Assembly (NCBI RefSeq): GCF_052162025.1
Contig: NZ_CP197401.1
Location: 2,294,001-2,358,000 of the forward strand
Direction of reading: 5' to 3'
Length of the DNA stretch: 64,000 nucleotides
Source: Methylobacter sp015476545
Lineage (GTDB): Bacteria > Pseudomonadota > Gammaproteobacteria > Methylococcales > Methylomonadaceae
Under the pieces are notes generated by a model that was not told the DNA's origin, made no database searches, and saw only the letters and a list, made by a program, of their open reading frames with translations. Positions 16,052 to 25,201 of this stretch are shown piece by piece. Positions within the stretch are counted from its first letter, which is position 1; each line of letters opens with the position of its first letter. The translations under genes and the position numbers were made by a program.

Positions 16052-17044
16052 TTATTTGCTCAAGTTAATTTCAGACCATTTTATTAAGATCTCTTCAAAC
16101 ATCAATTGTTTATTGATTGGAGAATCCAGTCGCTGGCGAGTTGCCAGTAATAAGTCATACAATTTGTAAACTCTTTTTAATTCTAGCTGTTGTGACATTT
16201 CTTTCAAGGAATCTGCCAAGTCCGGATTATATAAATTTTCAATATTTGTCGAATAAGAACATTTAATTAAATCGATAATCCAGGATGTAATCCAGAACAA
16301 TAACGGAGATTCAGGCAGCTTATACCAGTCTTCCGCAATCATGACAGGATTGCGCTGTCGTCTTGCGATGCCCATCCACGACTTGAAGCACTCATGACGC
16401 ATGCCAGTATACCCTTCATCCGCATATTGCTGGGCTAACAATGGCGCTCCTCTAGCCAGCCCGAATAGCAATTCTGCGTTTTCCTGAACATTTTGCTGCT
16501 TAAGCCATGCAAGCGTTGTCTCTCTAGCTGGAGTATTAATTACCAACTTCTGGCATCGACTGACTATCGTTGCGGGTAATTTTGCCGGTTTATCTGTAAT
16601 TAGGATAATGAGAGTGCGCTCTGTCGGCTCTTCCAGGCATTTTAGAAAGGCATTGGCTGCTGCATGATTCATCTGGTCGGCCGGACTGACAATAACGACG
16701 CGATAAGCTTCGAATTGAGGTTTTAAGGTCAGTTGAATGATTAAGTTGCGGATTTGGGCAATGGTAATGCTTTTGCCGACTTCTTCAGGCTGAATATTAA
16801 TAAGGTCAGGATGCGTTTCGGCATTGAGCAGTTTGCAGCTGTCACAGGAACCGCAATATAAACCATCGGACTGGGGATTTACGCAAAGCAGAGAAAAAGC
16901 GAACTGGCTAGCTAAATATTGCTTGCCAAGCCCTCTGTTACCAGTAATAAGCAAAGCCTGTGGAATGCGCTTCTGAGTAATATAACTGTGAAGGTGCTCC
17001 CAGTTGGGCTTTAGCCAGGGCAATAATGTATTAGACATTCTCAT
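16052..17044 (-). CDS. holB: DNA polymerase III delta' subunit
   Basis: A 330-residue clamp-loader subunit with an AAA+-type start (LLITGNRGLGKQYLASQFAFSLLC), a zinc-type Cys set (CVNPQSDGLYCGSCDSC), VIVSPADQMNHAAANAFLKCLEEP and the SRC box (ATIVSRCQKL). It works with DnaX and HolA to load the sliding clamp. The start overlaps the tmk stop by four bases. The P-loop-like GNRGLGKQ is intact but with K then Q, which is common in delta' proteins that do not hydrolyse ATP. Confidence 0.92.
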   Translation of the reverse strand: MRMSNTLLPWLKPNWEHLHSYITQKRIPQALLITGNRGLGKQYLASQFAFSLLCVNPQSDGLYCGSCDSCKLLNAETHPDLINIQPEEVGKSITIAQIRNLIIQLTLKPQFEAYRVVIVSPADQMNHAAANAFLKCLEEPTERTLIILITDKPAKLPATIVSRCQKLVINTPARETTLAWLKQQNVQENAELLFGLARGAPLLAQQYADEGYTGMRHECFKSWMGIARRQRNPVMIAEDWYKLPESPLLFWITSWIIDLIKCSYSTNIENLYNPDLADSLKEMSQQLELKRVYKLYDLLLATRQRLDSPINKQLMFEEILIKWSEINLSK

Positions 17045-17664
17045 CTTATTAATGGCCTGAGCATGTCAATTAGTTTATTTTGCACATCGCTTAATGGTTG
17101 ATCCGCCTTAATAAGTTTGATTCGTTCAGGGTAAAGCTCGGCTTGTCTTAAATAAGCCTGCCTGACGCGTTCAAAAAAGTCGATTTTTTCAGATTCAAAT
17201 CTGTCCAGTTGTCCCCGATCTTTTGCCCGCTCAATACCAACCTCGACGGGCGCATCGAGCAACAATGTCAAGTCAGGACGCAGAGTGTCTTGTACAAGAT
17301 TTTCCAACCATTCTATAGTATTTATATTCATGTTGCGGCCGCCCCCTTGATAGGCATAGGTCGCATCAGTGAAACGATCGCAAAGCACCCATTTCCCTTG
17401 CGACAGCGCAGGCTCTATCACATGTTTGATATGTTGAGCCCTTGCTGCAAACATAAGTAGCAATTCTGCCGATTCTGAAATACTCTCATTATTCGAATCC
17501 AGTAGTAACTCGCGTATCTTTTCCGCCAATCGGGTACCGCCGGGTTCGCGAGTAACGATGACATCAATACCGTGATTTTGCAAATAGCTGCTTATAAAAG
17601 ACAGGTTCGTGGTTTTGCCTACACCTTCTCCGCCTTCCAAGGTAATGAATTTTCCTCTAGTCAC
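17041..17664 (-). CDS. tmk: Thymidylate kinase
   Basis: A 207-residue dTMP kinase making dTDP. The P-loop is FITLEGGEGVGKTTNL, the DR[YF] region VTREPGGTRLAEKIRELLL, and the lid and substrate region CDRFTDATYAYQGGGR. It overlaps mltG and holB by four bases at each end, a translationally coupled run. Size is normal for bacterial Tmk. Confidence 0.95.
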   Translation of the reverse strand: MTRGKFITLEGGEGVGKTTNLSFISSYLQNHGIDVIVTREPGGTRLAEKIRELLLDSNNESISESAELLLMFAARAQHIKHVIEPALSQGKWVLCDRFTDATYAYQGGGRNMNINTIEWLENLVQDTLRPDLTLLLDAPVEVGIERAKDRGQLDRFESEKIDFFERVRQAYLRQAELYPERIKLIKADQPLSDVQNKLIDMLRPLIR

Positions 17665-18659
17665 TGTTTTTTCCTTTGGAAGGTATCAACCGCTCGGTTG
17701 TGATCTTTTAATGTTGACGAAAAGGCGTGCGTTCCATCACCACGCGAAACAAAATAAAGGCTATCGCCGTTATCAGGATGCAGGGCCGCATAAATGGCAT
17801 CTTGCCCGGGCATGGCTATCGGGGTAGGCGGTAAGCCTTTTACAACATAAGTATTATAAGGAGTGGTATTTTTTAAATCTTCGTAAGTAATATCGCCTTT
17901 ATAGAACTCACCCATGCCATAAATTACTGTAGGATCGGTTTGCAGCAACATCCCTTTTTCAAGCCGGCGAATAAATACGCCAGCAATTAAAGGCCTTTCT
18001 TCAGTTACTGCGGTTTCCTTCTCTACAATTGAAGCGAGAATCAACGCCTCATAAGGATTTTTAAAAGGCAGATTTTCGGCTTTATTATGCCATGCCTGTT
18101 GCAATACCTGTTTCATCTTGTCATAAGCTCTCTTTAACAAAGAAACATCGGACATATGTTTTTCAAAGAAATAGGTATCGGGAAAAAACATGCCTTCAGG
18201 ATGCTTCGCATCCGTTCCAATTTGCAGCATTAGAGCTTCAATATCAGTGCTGTTTAAAGTATGCTCCAGATAAGGGTTTTTCTGGATTTCCTGCAATATA
18301 TCCTTAAAACTCCACCCTTCTGGAAAGGTAATCGCATATTGCTTGGTTTTGCCTTGAACGAATAAGGCTAATATTTCCGGTATATTTAAACCAGGCGCTA
18401 ATTCGTACTCTCCTGTTTTAATTTTTTTGGCTGATTCGCTTGTGTAGGCGAAAACTTTAAACCAGATTGGGTTAATGGCCACGTTCTGATCGATCAATTT
18501 ATCAGTGATCCGGTTTAATGAGTCGCCTTTTTCAATATCTATATAAACCTGTTTATCGAGCACTACAGGATTTTTTACTGCGCTTCGATAGTCAGTCCAT
18601 GCCCATCCGCCCGTAAAAATGAAGATCACCAATGTAAATCCGATAATTTTAAGGGTCAT
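17661..18659 (-). CDS. mltG: Endolytic murein transglycosylase MltG
   Basis: A 332-residue inner-membrane lytic transglycosylase (YceG-like) that cuts nascent glycan strands. A membrane anchor lies near residues 5-20 (IIGFTLVIFIFTGGWAW), then a LysM-like region, then the catalytic domain with LILASIVEKETA and a C-terminal YNTYVVKGLPPTPIAMPG. The start is taken at ATG 18659 because it overlaps the pabC stop as ATGA and follows GGAGG. An upstream TTG extension is unlikely. Confidence 0.93.
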   Translation of the reverse strand: MTLKIIGFTLVIFIFTGGWAWTDYRSAVKNPVVLDKQVYIDIEKGDSLNRITDKLIDQNVAINPIWFKVFAYTSESAKKIKTGEYELAPGLNIPEILALFVQGKTKQYAITFPEGWSFKDILQEIQKNPYLEHTLNSTDIEALMLQIGTDAKHPEGMFFPDTYFFEKHMSDVSLLKRAYDKMKQVLQQAWHNKAENLPFKNPYEALILASIVEKETAVTEERPLIAGVFIRRLEKGMLLQTDPTVIYGMGEFYKGDITYEDLKNTTPYNTYVVKGLPPTPIAMPGQDAIYAALHPDNGDSLYFVSRGDGTHAFSSTLKDHNRAVDTFQRKKQ

Positions 18660-19489
18660 GGCAAAGACGCCTCCGCCCCGCTTTTCAGTCTGTCGAGGCA
18701 AAATTGTATTTGTCTGGTTATCGGGCCTATCGAGAAATGTTTGTTTTCAATTTGATTGATTGGCCATAAACCAATGATTGAATTGCTGACAAATATTTCA
18801 TCAGCCGATAAAAATTCATTTTTCTTAAACGGCTTCTCAACTGTTTTAATATGATTACTTGACAATATTTCTATAATAATACTGCGCATAATGCCGGCAA
18901 TACCCGATTGAGACAGTGATGCGGTGTAAACTGAACCATTTTTAACATAAAAAAGATTGGTCATAGTCCCTTCGATAATATGATCATTGACATCCATCAT
19001 AATTCCTTCCTGAATAGCCGGATCATTCCATTCGGCCCGTGCCAATATCTGTTCGAGCCGATTCATGTGTTTAATTCCCGCCAATGATGGGTTCAACCCT
19101 AAACGAGTAGTACAGAAACGGGCAATAATGCCATGCTCTACGAATGAGGAAGGATAATCGGGATAAGGATGAAGGCTTAATACGCGGGTAGGTTGAATTA
19201 AGTCTGGCTGACGGTAGCCCCGTCCGCCAGACCCTCGAGTGACTATCAATTTGAGTACAGCTAAACTCGAATCTTTGCAAAGATCGAGAGCTTCGGCGGT
19301 AATCAGTTCAGGATCCGGACACGGGATATGGAGTCGACGGCAACCTGTATTTAAGCGCTTTAAATGCCGATCGAGAAATACAAGTTGTCCATTTCTAACT
19401 TCTATTGTTTCGAATAATCCATCGCCATACTGAAAGCCGCGATCAGATATCTCAATATGCTGCTTGCATTCGCCATTTACCAGAATCAT
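18656..19489 (-). CDS. pabC: Aminodeoxychorismate lyase
   Basis: A 277-residue fold-type IV PLP enzyme releasing p-aminobenzoate for folate synthesis. SDRGFQYGDGLFETIEV near the start, KHMNRLEQILARAEW with the PLP lysine, and EGTMTNLFYVKNG are the family marks. ATG 19489 is preferred to a TTG two codons upstream. The conserved place between fabF and mltG supports PabC over a branched-chain aminotransferase. Confidence 0.92.
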   Translation of the reverse strand: MILVNGECKQHIEISDRGFQYGDGLFETIEVRNGQLVFLDRHLKRLNTGCRRLHIPCPDPELITAEALDLCKDSSLAVLKLIVTRGSGGRGYRQPDLIQPTRVLSLHPYPDYPSSFVEHGIIARFCTTRLGLNPSLAGIKHMNRLEQILARAEWNDPAIQEGIMMDVNDHIIEGTMTNLFYVKNGSVYTASLSQSGIAGIMRSIIIEILSSNHIKTVEKPFKKNEFLSADEIFVSNSIIGLWPINQIENKHFSIGPITRQIQFCLDRLKSGAEASLP

Positions 19490-19528
19490 CAGCAAGAAGC
19501 ATTACGTATTGGGCAATACGTTGCAGCG

Positions 19529-20773
19529 TTACTCGTAACGTTTAAAAATTATAGATCCGTTAGTGCCGCCAAAACCGAATGAGTTGGATATGGCTATATC
19601 AATTTTCATATCTCTGGCGGTATTGGGCACATAATCAAGATCACATTCTGGGTCTTGATTTTCCAGGTTAATCGTTGGCGGAGCAATCTGATTTTTGATG
19701 CTTAAGGCTGTGAGTACAGCTTCAATGCCGCCGGCAGCGCCTAACAAATGTCCTATCATGGATTTAGTTGAGCTGACAGCAACTTTATAGGCGTGTTCGC
19801 CTAAAGCTGCTTTCATTGCCTGGGTTTCTCCGATATCGCCGGCAGGCGTTGAAGTACCATGCGCATTGATATAATCAACCTGATCCGCATTTATGCCCGC
19901 ATCACGCAAGGCATTGCGCATGCAACGGGCCGCACCTTCTCCCCCTACGGAAGGGGTTGTAATATGATAGGCATCGCCACTCATGCCATAGCCGACTACT
20001 TCAGCATAAATTTTTGCGCCGCGCGCTTTTGCATGTTCCAGTTCTTCCAGGACAACGACCCCGGAGCCATCGCTCAATACGAAACCATCTCGATCTCTAT
20101 CCCAAGGGCGGCTAGCTGCCTGGGGATTATCATTGCGGCGTGACAAGGCTTTTGCAGAGGCAAAGCCGCCCATGGCCGTTGGCGAGGTAGTGCAGCGCTC
20201 AGCACCACCAGCGACCATAACATCGGCATCGCCGTATTTAATTAAACGTGCAGCATCGCCAATATTGTGCGTACCTGTTGAGCAGGCCGTAACAATGGAA
20301 AAGTTAGGGCCTTTTAATCCATATTTGATTGAAAGGTTGCCTGAGATCATATTAATAATATTGCCCGGCACAAAGAATGGCGAAATACGACGTGGGCCAC
20401 CTTTTTCATAAGTGGCGTAGCATTCTTCAATTCCGGTAATCCCACCTATACCTGCACCAATTGCCACGCCAATACGCTCAGCGTTAGCCTCGGTGACTTC
20501 AATGCCTGAGTCTTCAATAGCCTGACAGCCGGCAGCGATGCCATAATGAATAAAAGCATCCATTCGTTTAGCATCTTTGTCAGGAATATATTGAGTAATG
20601 TCGAAATTTCTTATGACGCCGCCAAACGTAGTGGCAAATGGAGAAATGTCAAAAGAATCAATTGGAGTGATGCCGCTTCTACCGTTGATAATACCGTCCC
20701 AAGTTTCAGCGACAGTGTTAGCTAAAGGCGTGACAGCGCCTAATCCAGTTATTACGACTCGACGTTTGCTCAA
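19529..20773 (-). CDS. fabF: 3-oxoacyl-ACP synthase II
   Basis: A 414-residue condensing enzyme for fatty-acid elongation. The nucleophile is in VTACSTGTHN near residue 165; the two histidines are in INAHGTSTP and SMIGHLLGAAGG. The end FGFGGTNGSIIFKRYE is intact. It follows acpP in the same direction, with a hairpin between them that may tune the ratio of carrier protein to enzyme. Confidence 0.96.
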   Translation of the reverse strand: MSKRRVVITGLGAVTPLANTVAETWDGIINGRSGITPIDSFDISPFATTFGGVIRNFDITQYIPDKDAKRMDAFIHYGIAAGCQAIEDSGIEVTEANAERIGVAIGAGIGGITGIEECYATYEKGGPRRISPFFVPGNIINMISGNLSIKYGLKGPNFSIVTACSTGTHNIGDAARLIKYGDADVMVAGGAERCTTSPTAMGGFASAKALSRRNDNPQAASRPWDRDRDGFVLSDGSGVVVLEELEHAKARGAKIYAEVVGYGMSGDAYHITTPSVGGEGAARCMRNALRDAGINADQVDYINAHGTSTPAGDIGETQAMKAALGEHAYKVAVSSTKSMIGHLLGAAGGIEAVLTALSIKNQIAPPTINLENQDPECDLDYVPNTARDMKIDIAISNSFGFGGTNGSIIFKRYE

Positions 20774-20825
20774 TGTAATGTACCGTAAGAAATGTATAGG
20801 GAGGTAAGAAAGATTTTATTCTGAT

Positions 20826-20855
20826 TAGTGGATGAACGAGAAGGTCCATCCACTA
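20826..20855 (-). terminator. Hairpin between acpP and fabF (attenuator candidate)
   Basis: TAGTGGATG (20826-20834) and CATCCACTA (20847-20855) make a 9-bp stem with a 12-nt loop, ten bases past the acpP stop. No T-run follows on the transcribed strand, so it may be an RNA-stabilising or partial stop structure rather than a full terminator. ACP is usually made in excess over FabF. Confidence 0.45.
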
Positions 20856-20864
20856 AAAGACAGG

Positions 20865-21101
20865 CTATTGCGCTGCGTTTTTTTCTACGTAATCGATAGC
20901 TTGTTGAACAGTTGTAATTTTTTCAGCTTCATCGTCTGGAATTTCACATTCGAATTCTTCCTCAAGAGCCATAACGAGTTCAACTGTATCCAGAGAATCA
21001 GCACCAAGATCATCTACAAATGAAGCATCAGTAGCGATATCTTCTTTAACGCCCAATTGCTCAGCTACAATTTTTTTTACTCGTTCTTCAATGTTACTCA
21101 T
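20865..21101 (-). CDS. acpP: Acyl carrier protein
   Basis: A 78-residue acidic carrier protein. The phosphopantetheine serine lies in DDLGADSLDTVE near residue 37, and the four-helix pattern is intact (SNIEERVKKIVAEQLGV ... AIDYVEKNAAQ). ATG 21101 follows GAGGATAATAATT and is preferred to an ATG five codons upstream. It lies between fabG and fabF, as usual in gammaproteobacteria. Confidence 0.96.
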   Translation of the reverse strand: MSNIEERVKKIVAEQLGVKEDIATDASFVDDLGADSLDTVELVMALEEEFECEIPDDEAEKITTVQQAIDYVEKNAAQ

Positions 21102-21184
21102 AATTATTATCCTCAAACAATGTAAGTTTGTTTGTATTTGGTTAGAAACTTACAATAGTATTGTTATTAACTTTACTAGAAATC

Positions 21185-21207
21185 CCGTCTCCGGCAATTC
21201 CAGACGG
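21185..21207 (-). terminator. Short hairpin between fabG and acpP
   Basis: CCGTCT (21185-21190) pairs with AGACGG (21202-21207) across 11 nt, just downstream of fabG and ahead of acpP on the minus strand. No T-run follows. The 145-bp gap probably also holds an acpP promoter. A role as attenuator or processing site is inferred only from position. Confidence 0.35.
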
Positions 21208-21246
21208 CGGGGGGATTATACTTTATATTGCAAAAATCTCACAATA

Positions 21247-21975
21247 TTAAGGCATAAACATGCCACCGTTTACATGAATGGTTTCACCGGTGATATAAGC
21301 GGCACCTTCTGAAGCCAAAAATGAAACGGCATGGGCGATTTCTTTGGCTTCGCCCAGTCGAGCCAAAGGAATGGAAGCTAATAAGGAATTTTTAACGTCC
21401 TCACCCAATTCCTTGGTCATGTCGGTATCGATAAACCCGGGCGCTACCGTATTGATAGTAATATTGCGTGAACCCACTTCTTTAGCCATCGATTTGGCAA
21501 AACCGATCATGCCGGCCTTTGCCGCGGCGTAATTTGCCTGGCCTGCATTGCCTGTAGCGCCAACCACGGACGATATATTGATGATACGCCCTGTTTTTGC
21601 CTTCATCATGCCGCGCAACACGGCTTTGCTCATGCGAAAAACCGAAGTCAAATTCGTATTGATAATATCGTCCCAGTCTTCGTCCTTCATGCGCATGAGT
21701 AGGTTATCGCGCGTAATGCCGGCATTGTTGACCAATACTGTGGGGGTTCCATACTCATCGGTAACTGTTTTAACAACTTCAGCAATCGATTCAGGATCGG
21801 CCACATCAAGTTTTAAGCCTTTGCCGTTTTCACCGAGATAAGCAGAAATTAAATCGGCGCCATTATCGGAAGTTGCTGTGCCGACAACAAAAAAACCATC
21901 CTCGGCCAATCTTTCGGCGATTGCTCTGCCGATACCGCGACTGGCGCCTGTCACTAATGCTACTTGCTTAGTCAT
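21247..21975 (-). CDS. fabG: 3-oxoacyl-ACP reductase
   Basis: A 242-residue NADPH-dependent short-chain dehydrogenase reducing 3-ketoacyl-ACP. It has GASRGIGRAIAERL for cofactor binding, VNNAGITRDNLLMRM, and the catalytic Ser, Tyr and Lys in NISSVVGATGNAGQ and NYAAAKAGMIG. It overlaps fabD by eight bases. Standard length and end (HVNGGMFMP). Confidence 0.96.
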   Translation of the reverse strand: MTKQVALVTGASRGIGRAIAERLAEDGFFVVGTATSDNGADLISAYLGENGKGLKLDVADPESIAEVVKTVTDEYGTPTVLVNNAGITRDNLLMRMKDEDWDDIINTNLTSVFRMSKAVLRGMMKAKTGRIINISSVVGATGNAGQANYAAAKAGMIGFAKSMAKEVGSRNITINTVAPGFIDTDMTKELGEDVKNSLLASIPLARLGEAKEIAHAVSFLASEGAAYITGETIHVNGGMFMP

Positions 21976-22918
21976 TTAACTGCTCCAATACTTTATTTAA
22001 AGTCTCCGGGTTATATATAGCCATATGCTCGGCATCTTTCGCGATGCGCTTGTTTAAGCCAATCAATACCTTGCCGGGGCCGCACTCAACAAAATGGGTA
22101 ACGCCTTGGTCATGCATAAACTTAATGCTGTCAACCCAACGCACGGGTTTATAGAGTTGCTCTTTCAGTACGCTTCGAATGACTTCCGATGCACTGTGTG
22201 CGGCAACATCTACATTATGAATCAATGTCATTTTAGGAGCGCTGATGACTATATTCTGCAATTGTTCATCCAGTTTTTCGGCCGCTGGCTGCATCAATGC
22301 ACAGTGAGATGGGACGCTGACCGGTAACTGTACCGCGCGTTTAGCGCCAGCTTCCTTTGCAGCGGCTATAGCTCTTTCGACAGCCGCCGTATTCCCGGCA
22401 ATAACGACCTGCCCCGGGGCATTAAAATTAACGGCTGAGACAACCTCATTTTCCGCCACCTCCGCACACACTTTGACAACCTGATGGTCTTCAAGCCCCA
22501 AAATTGCCGCCATGGCGCCAACGCCCGCAGGCACAGCTTCCTGCATTAACCGGCCTCTTGCTGTCACCAGTTTTATTCCGTCTTCAAAGGATATTGCGTC
22601 CGAACAAACCAGCGCAGTGTACTCGCCAAGGCTATGACCCGCCATCCAGGCTGGACGGATATTGCTCTGCTTGCACCAAACTTTCCAGATAGCAACGCCA
22701 GCAGCCAACATGGCTGGCTGTGTATTGTGTGTTTGGTTAAGTTCTTCTTCAGGCCCTGAAGATACAATAGACCATAAATTTTTTCCTAATGCATCGGATG
22801 CCTGTTCAAAAATCTGTTTTACTTCTGGATAGCTTTCGGCCAACTCCGACATCATGCCGACGGATTGAGAACCTTGTCCCGGAAAAACAAAAGCCAAATT
22901 ATAATTTTGCTTGCTCAT
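21968..22918 (-). CDS. fabD: Malonyl-CoA:ACP transacylase
   Basis: A 316-residue acyltransferase charging ACP with malonate. FVFPGQGSQSVGMM opens the protein, the nucleophilic serine is in AGHSLGEYTALV near residue 95, the guanidinium-binding arginine follows near GRLMQEAVP, and the histidine is in VPSHCALM. It overlaps fabG and lies 21 bp after fabH in one operon. Confidence 0.95.
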   Translation of the reverse strand: MSKQNYNLAFVFPGQGSQSVGMMSELAESYPEVKQIFEQASDALGKNLWSIVSSGPEEELNQTHNTQPAMLAAGVAIWKVWCKQSNIRPAWMAGHSLGEYTALVCSDAISFEDGIKLVTARGRLMQEAVPAGVGAMAAILGLEDHQVVKVCAEVAENEVVSAVNFNAPGQVVIAGNTAAVERAIAAAKEAGAKRAVQLPVSVPSHCALMQPAAEKLDEQLQNIVISAPKMTLIHNVDVAAHSASEVIRSVLKEQLYKPVRWVDSIKFMHDQGVTHFVECGPGKVLIGLNKRIAKDAEHMAIYNPETLNKVLEQLND

Positions 22919-22939
22919 TAATACGCTTGTTTATAGTTA

Positions 22940-23908
22940 TTAGTATTTAATTAATGCAGAACCCCATGTAAACCCTGCGCCAAACGCTTCAAGCAACACC
23001 ACTTGTCCGCGCTGGATGCGGCCGTCACGCACAGCTTCATTAAATGCGAGAAGCACTGAAGCAGAAGATGTGTTGCCCTGATTTTCAAGCGTTAAAACAA
23101 CATGATCCATAGGCATTTTTAATTTTTTAGCTGTTGCTGCAATGATGCGTATGTTAGCCTGATGAGGAACCAGCCAATGCACATCGGATTTCTGCATATT
23201 GTTGGCTTCCAGCGTTTCATCAACAATACGGCCTAGTGTGTTTACGGCGATCTTAAACACTTCGTTGCCACGCATTTTTACGTAACCGGCCTCGTCTTTA
23301 TTAAGCTCGGCGGCCGCCTGTGGATTCGGACAGTAAAGCAGATCTTCATATTCGCCGTCGGAGTGGATATGCGTTGACAAAATGCCGGCTTCATTTGAAG
23401 AGCCTAGCAATAGGGCGCCAGCGCCATCACCGAATAAAACGCAAGTGCCGCGATCAGTCCAGTCAATAATGCGTGAACAGATTTCAGAGCCGACGACAAG
23501 CACTTTTTTGGCAGCGCCTGTTTTAATGTATTGATCAGCAATACTCAAGGCGAATATTGAACCTGAGCAAGCTGCTTGTACATCGAAAGCTACGCAGTTT
23601 TTAATGCCTAAACGCTGTTGCAACAGACAGCCTGTGCTCGGATAAACGCGATCGGGCGTCCCTGTTGCGACAATTATTAAATCAATTTCCTCAGGATCAA
23701 TTTGTGCCGCATCTATGGCTTGCCTCGCCGCAATTTCAGCCATGCTTGAAGCCGTTTCATTCGGCCCGGCAATGCGTCGGCTTTTAATGCCGGTGCGTTC
23801 ATGAATCCAACTATCGGATGTATCTACAGTTTGCGATATATGATCATTCGTGCGAACTTCTTCTGGCAGATATCCGCCGGTACCGATTACTCTTGAATAG
23901 CGGATCAT
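22940..23908 (-). CDS. fabH: 3-oxoacyl-ACP synthase III
   Basis: A 322-residue initiating condensing enzyme joining acetyl-CoA and malonyl-ACP. The cysteine is in DVQAACSGSIFAL near residue 113, the histidine in WLVPHQANIRI and the asparagine in ENQGNTSSASV. Its start overlaps the plsX stop by four bases. Size and order are normal. Confidence 0.95.
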   Translation of the reverse strand: MIRYSRVIGTGGYLPEEVRTNDHISQTVDTSDSWIHERTGIKSRRIAGPNETASSMAEIAARQAIDAAQIDPEEIDLIIVATGTPDRVYPSTGCLLQQRLGIKNCVAFDVQAACSGSIFALSIADQYIKTGAAKKVLVVGSEICSRIIDWTDRGTCVLFGDGAGALLLGSSNEAGILSTHIHSDGEYEDLLYCPNPQAAAELNKDEAGYVKMRGNEVFKIAVNTLGRIVDETLEANNMQKSDVHWLVPHQANIRIIAATAKKLKMPMDHVVLTLENQGNTSSASVLLAFNEAVRDGRIQRGQVVLLEAFGAGFTWGSALIKY

Positions 23909-24933
23909 GCGCTCTCTCTCCTTGCCAAAGTTTGTTCAACTTGCTCGCTTATTTTTCTGATAATATCTTTTTTGACTTCAACTTCGGCAAGATGTATGGC
24001 TGTTTTAAAAGCCAACACATCGGCTCCTCCATGGCTTTTGATAACAAGCCCGCGCAATCCCAGAAAGCTGGCGCCGTTATAGAGTCGCGGATCAATGCGC
24101 TTTTTGAATGACTTGAGGACCGGGTAAACAAGCAATCCCGCAAGCTTGGTCAAAATGTTTCTGTTAAAGGCTTCTTTGAGCGCTGTTCCGATCATTTTAG
24201 CCGCGCCTTCAATCGATTTCAGCGCAACATTGCCTACAAAACCGTCGGCGACAATCAGATCAACTTTAATACTTCCTGCATTTAAAGAATCACCTTCTAC
24301 ATAACCGATATAATTTAACGATGAATTTTCCAGTAATTTTGCTGCAGCTTTAACCTGCTCATTACCTTTTACATCTTCCTCGCCAATATTTAGCAGGCCG
24401 ACTTTCGGGTTCTCAATATTTTCTACGGCTTTAACCAATTCGGCGCCCATGACAGCAAACTGAAAAAGATGTTCAGCACTGCAGTCTACGTTTCCCCCGA
24501 GGTCAAGCGCGTGGGTATGCCCATAAATTGACGGTAAAGTAGAAATAATGGCAGGGCGGTCAACGCCTGGAATCATTTTCAGAACAAAACGAGCGGTCGC
24601 CATTAACGCACCGGTATTGCCGGCGCTAACGCAGGCATCGGCCTGGCCGTCACGAACCAGGTTAATAGCCACCCGCATTGATGAATCTTTCTTGTTCTTT
24701 AGCGCCTTGGATGGTGACTCATCCATGCCGACGCACTGCGACGCATGATGAATAGTGAGTCTATCCTTGAATTCAATTAATGCTTCTGTTAACTGTGGTT
24801 TTAAAACAGCTTCATCGCCCACTAAGATCAGTTTTAAGTCTGGATTGCTTTTCAAACAATCCAATGATGCTGGAATGGTAACTTCAGGACCATGATCCCC
24901 GCCCATCGCATCAATCGAAATTGTTAAACTCAC
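23905..24933 (-). CDS. plsX: Phosphate acyltransferase PlsX
   Basis: A 342-residue enzyme making acyl-phosphate from acyl-ACP for phospholipid synthesis. ISIDAMGGDHGPEVTIPAS, GNTGALMATA, LDLGGNVDCSAEHLFQFA and VADGFVGNVALK are family marks. It starts the plsX-fabH-fabD-fabG part of the operon. A terminator lies between it and rpmF, so it must have its own promoter or rely on read-through. Confidence 0.95.
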   Translation of the reverse strand: MSLTISIDAMGGDHGPEVTIPASLDCLKSNPDLKLILVGDEAVLKPQLTEALIEFKDRLTIHHASQCVGMDESPSKALKNKKDSSMRVAINLVRDGQADACVSAGNTGALMATARFVLKMIPGVDRPAIISTLPSIYGHTHALDLGGNVDCSAEHLFQFAVMGAELVKAVENIENPKVGLLNIGEEDVKGNEQVKAAAKLLENSSLNYIGYVEGDSLNAGSIKVDLIVADGFVGNVALKSIEGAAKMIGTALKEAFNRNILTKLAGLLVYPVLKSFKKRIDPRLYNGASFLGLRGLVIKSHGGADVLAFKTAIHLAEVEVKKDIIRKISEQVEQTLARRESA

Positions 24934-24960
24934 GCTTATGAATGACTCCGGAATTATTAT

Positions 24961-24987
24961 AAAAAGCCGAACCCAATCGGGTTCGGC
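24961..24987 (-). terminator. Rho-independent terminator after rpmF
   Basis: On the minus strand a 9-bp GC-rich stem (arms 24966-24974 and 24979-24987, GCCGAACCC / GGGTTCGGC) with a 4-nt loop is followed at once by TTTTT (24961-24965). This is a full intrinsic terminator for the yceD-rpmF transcript, 31 bp past the rpmF stop. Confidence 0.88.
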
Positions 24988-25018
24988 ATATCATCATTCT
25001 AAAAGGGAGAAAGATTGA

Positions 25019-25201
25019 TTAATCTTCGTCGCCAGTCGTTACGATTTGGCGACCTTTGAAGAAACCGTCTGGAGTGACGTGGTGACGCAAATGAGTTTCA
25101 CCTGTCATCGGGTCTTGAGATAATGCTCTGCTGGTTAAAGCATCATGTGAACGACGTTGACCACGTCTTGAACGTGATACTTTACTTTTTTGTACTGCCA
25201 T
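25019..25201 (-). CDS. rpmF: 50S ribosomal protein L32
   Basis: A 60-residue basic protein: AVQKSKVSRSRRGQRRSHDAL and a later HHVTPDGFFKGRQIV are typical of L32. The zinc cysteines of some L32 forms are absent, so this is the zinc-free type. The start codon overlaps the yceD stop, a standard pairing. Confidence 0.95.
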   Translation of the reverse strand: MAVQKSKVSRSRRGQRRSHDALTSRALSQDPMTGETHLRHHVTPDGFFKGRQIVTTGDED

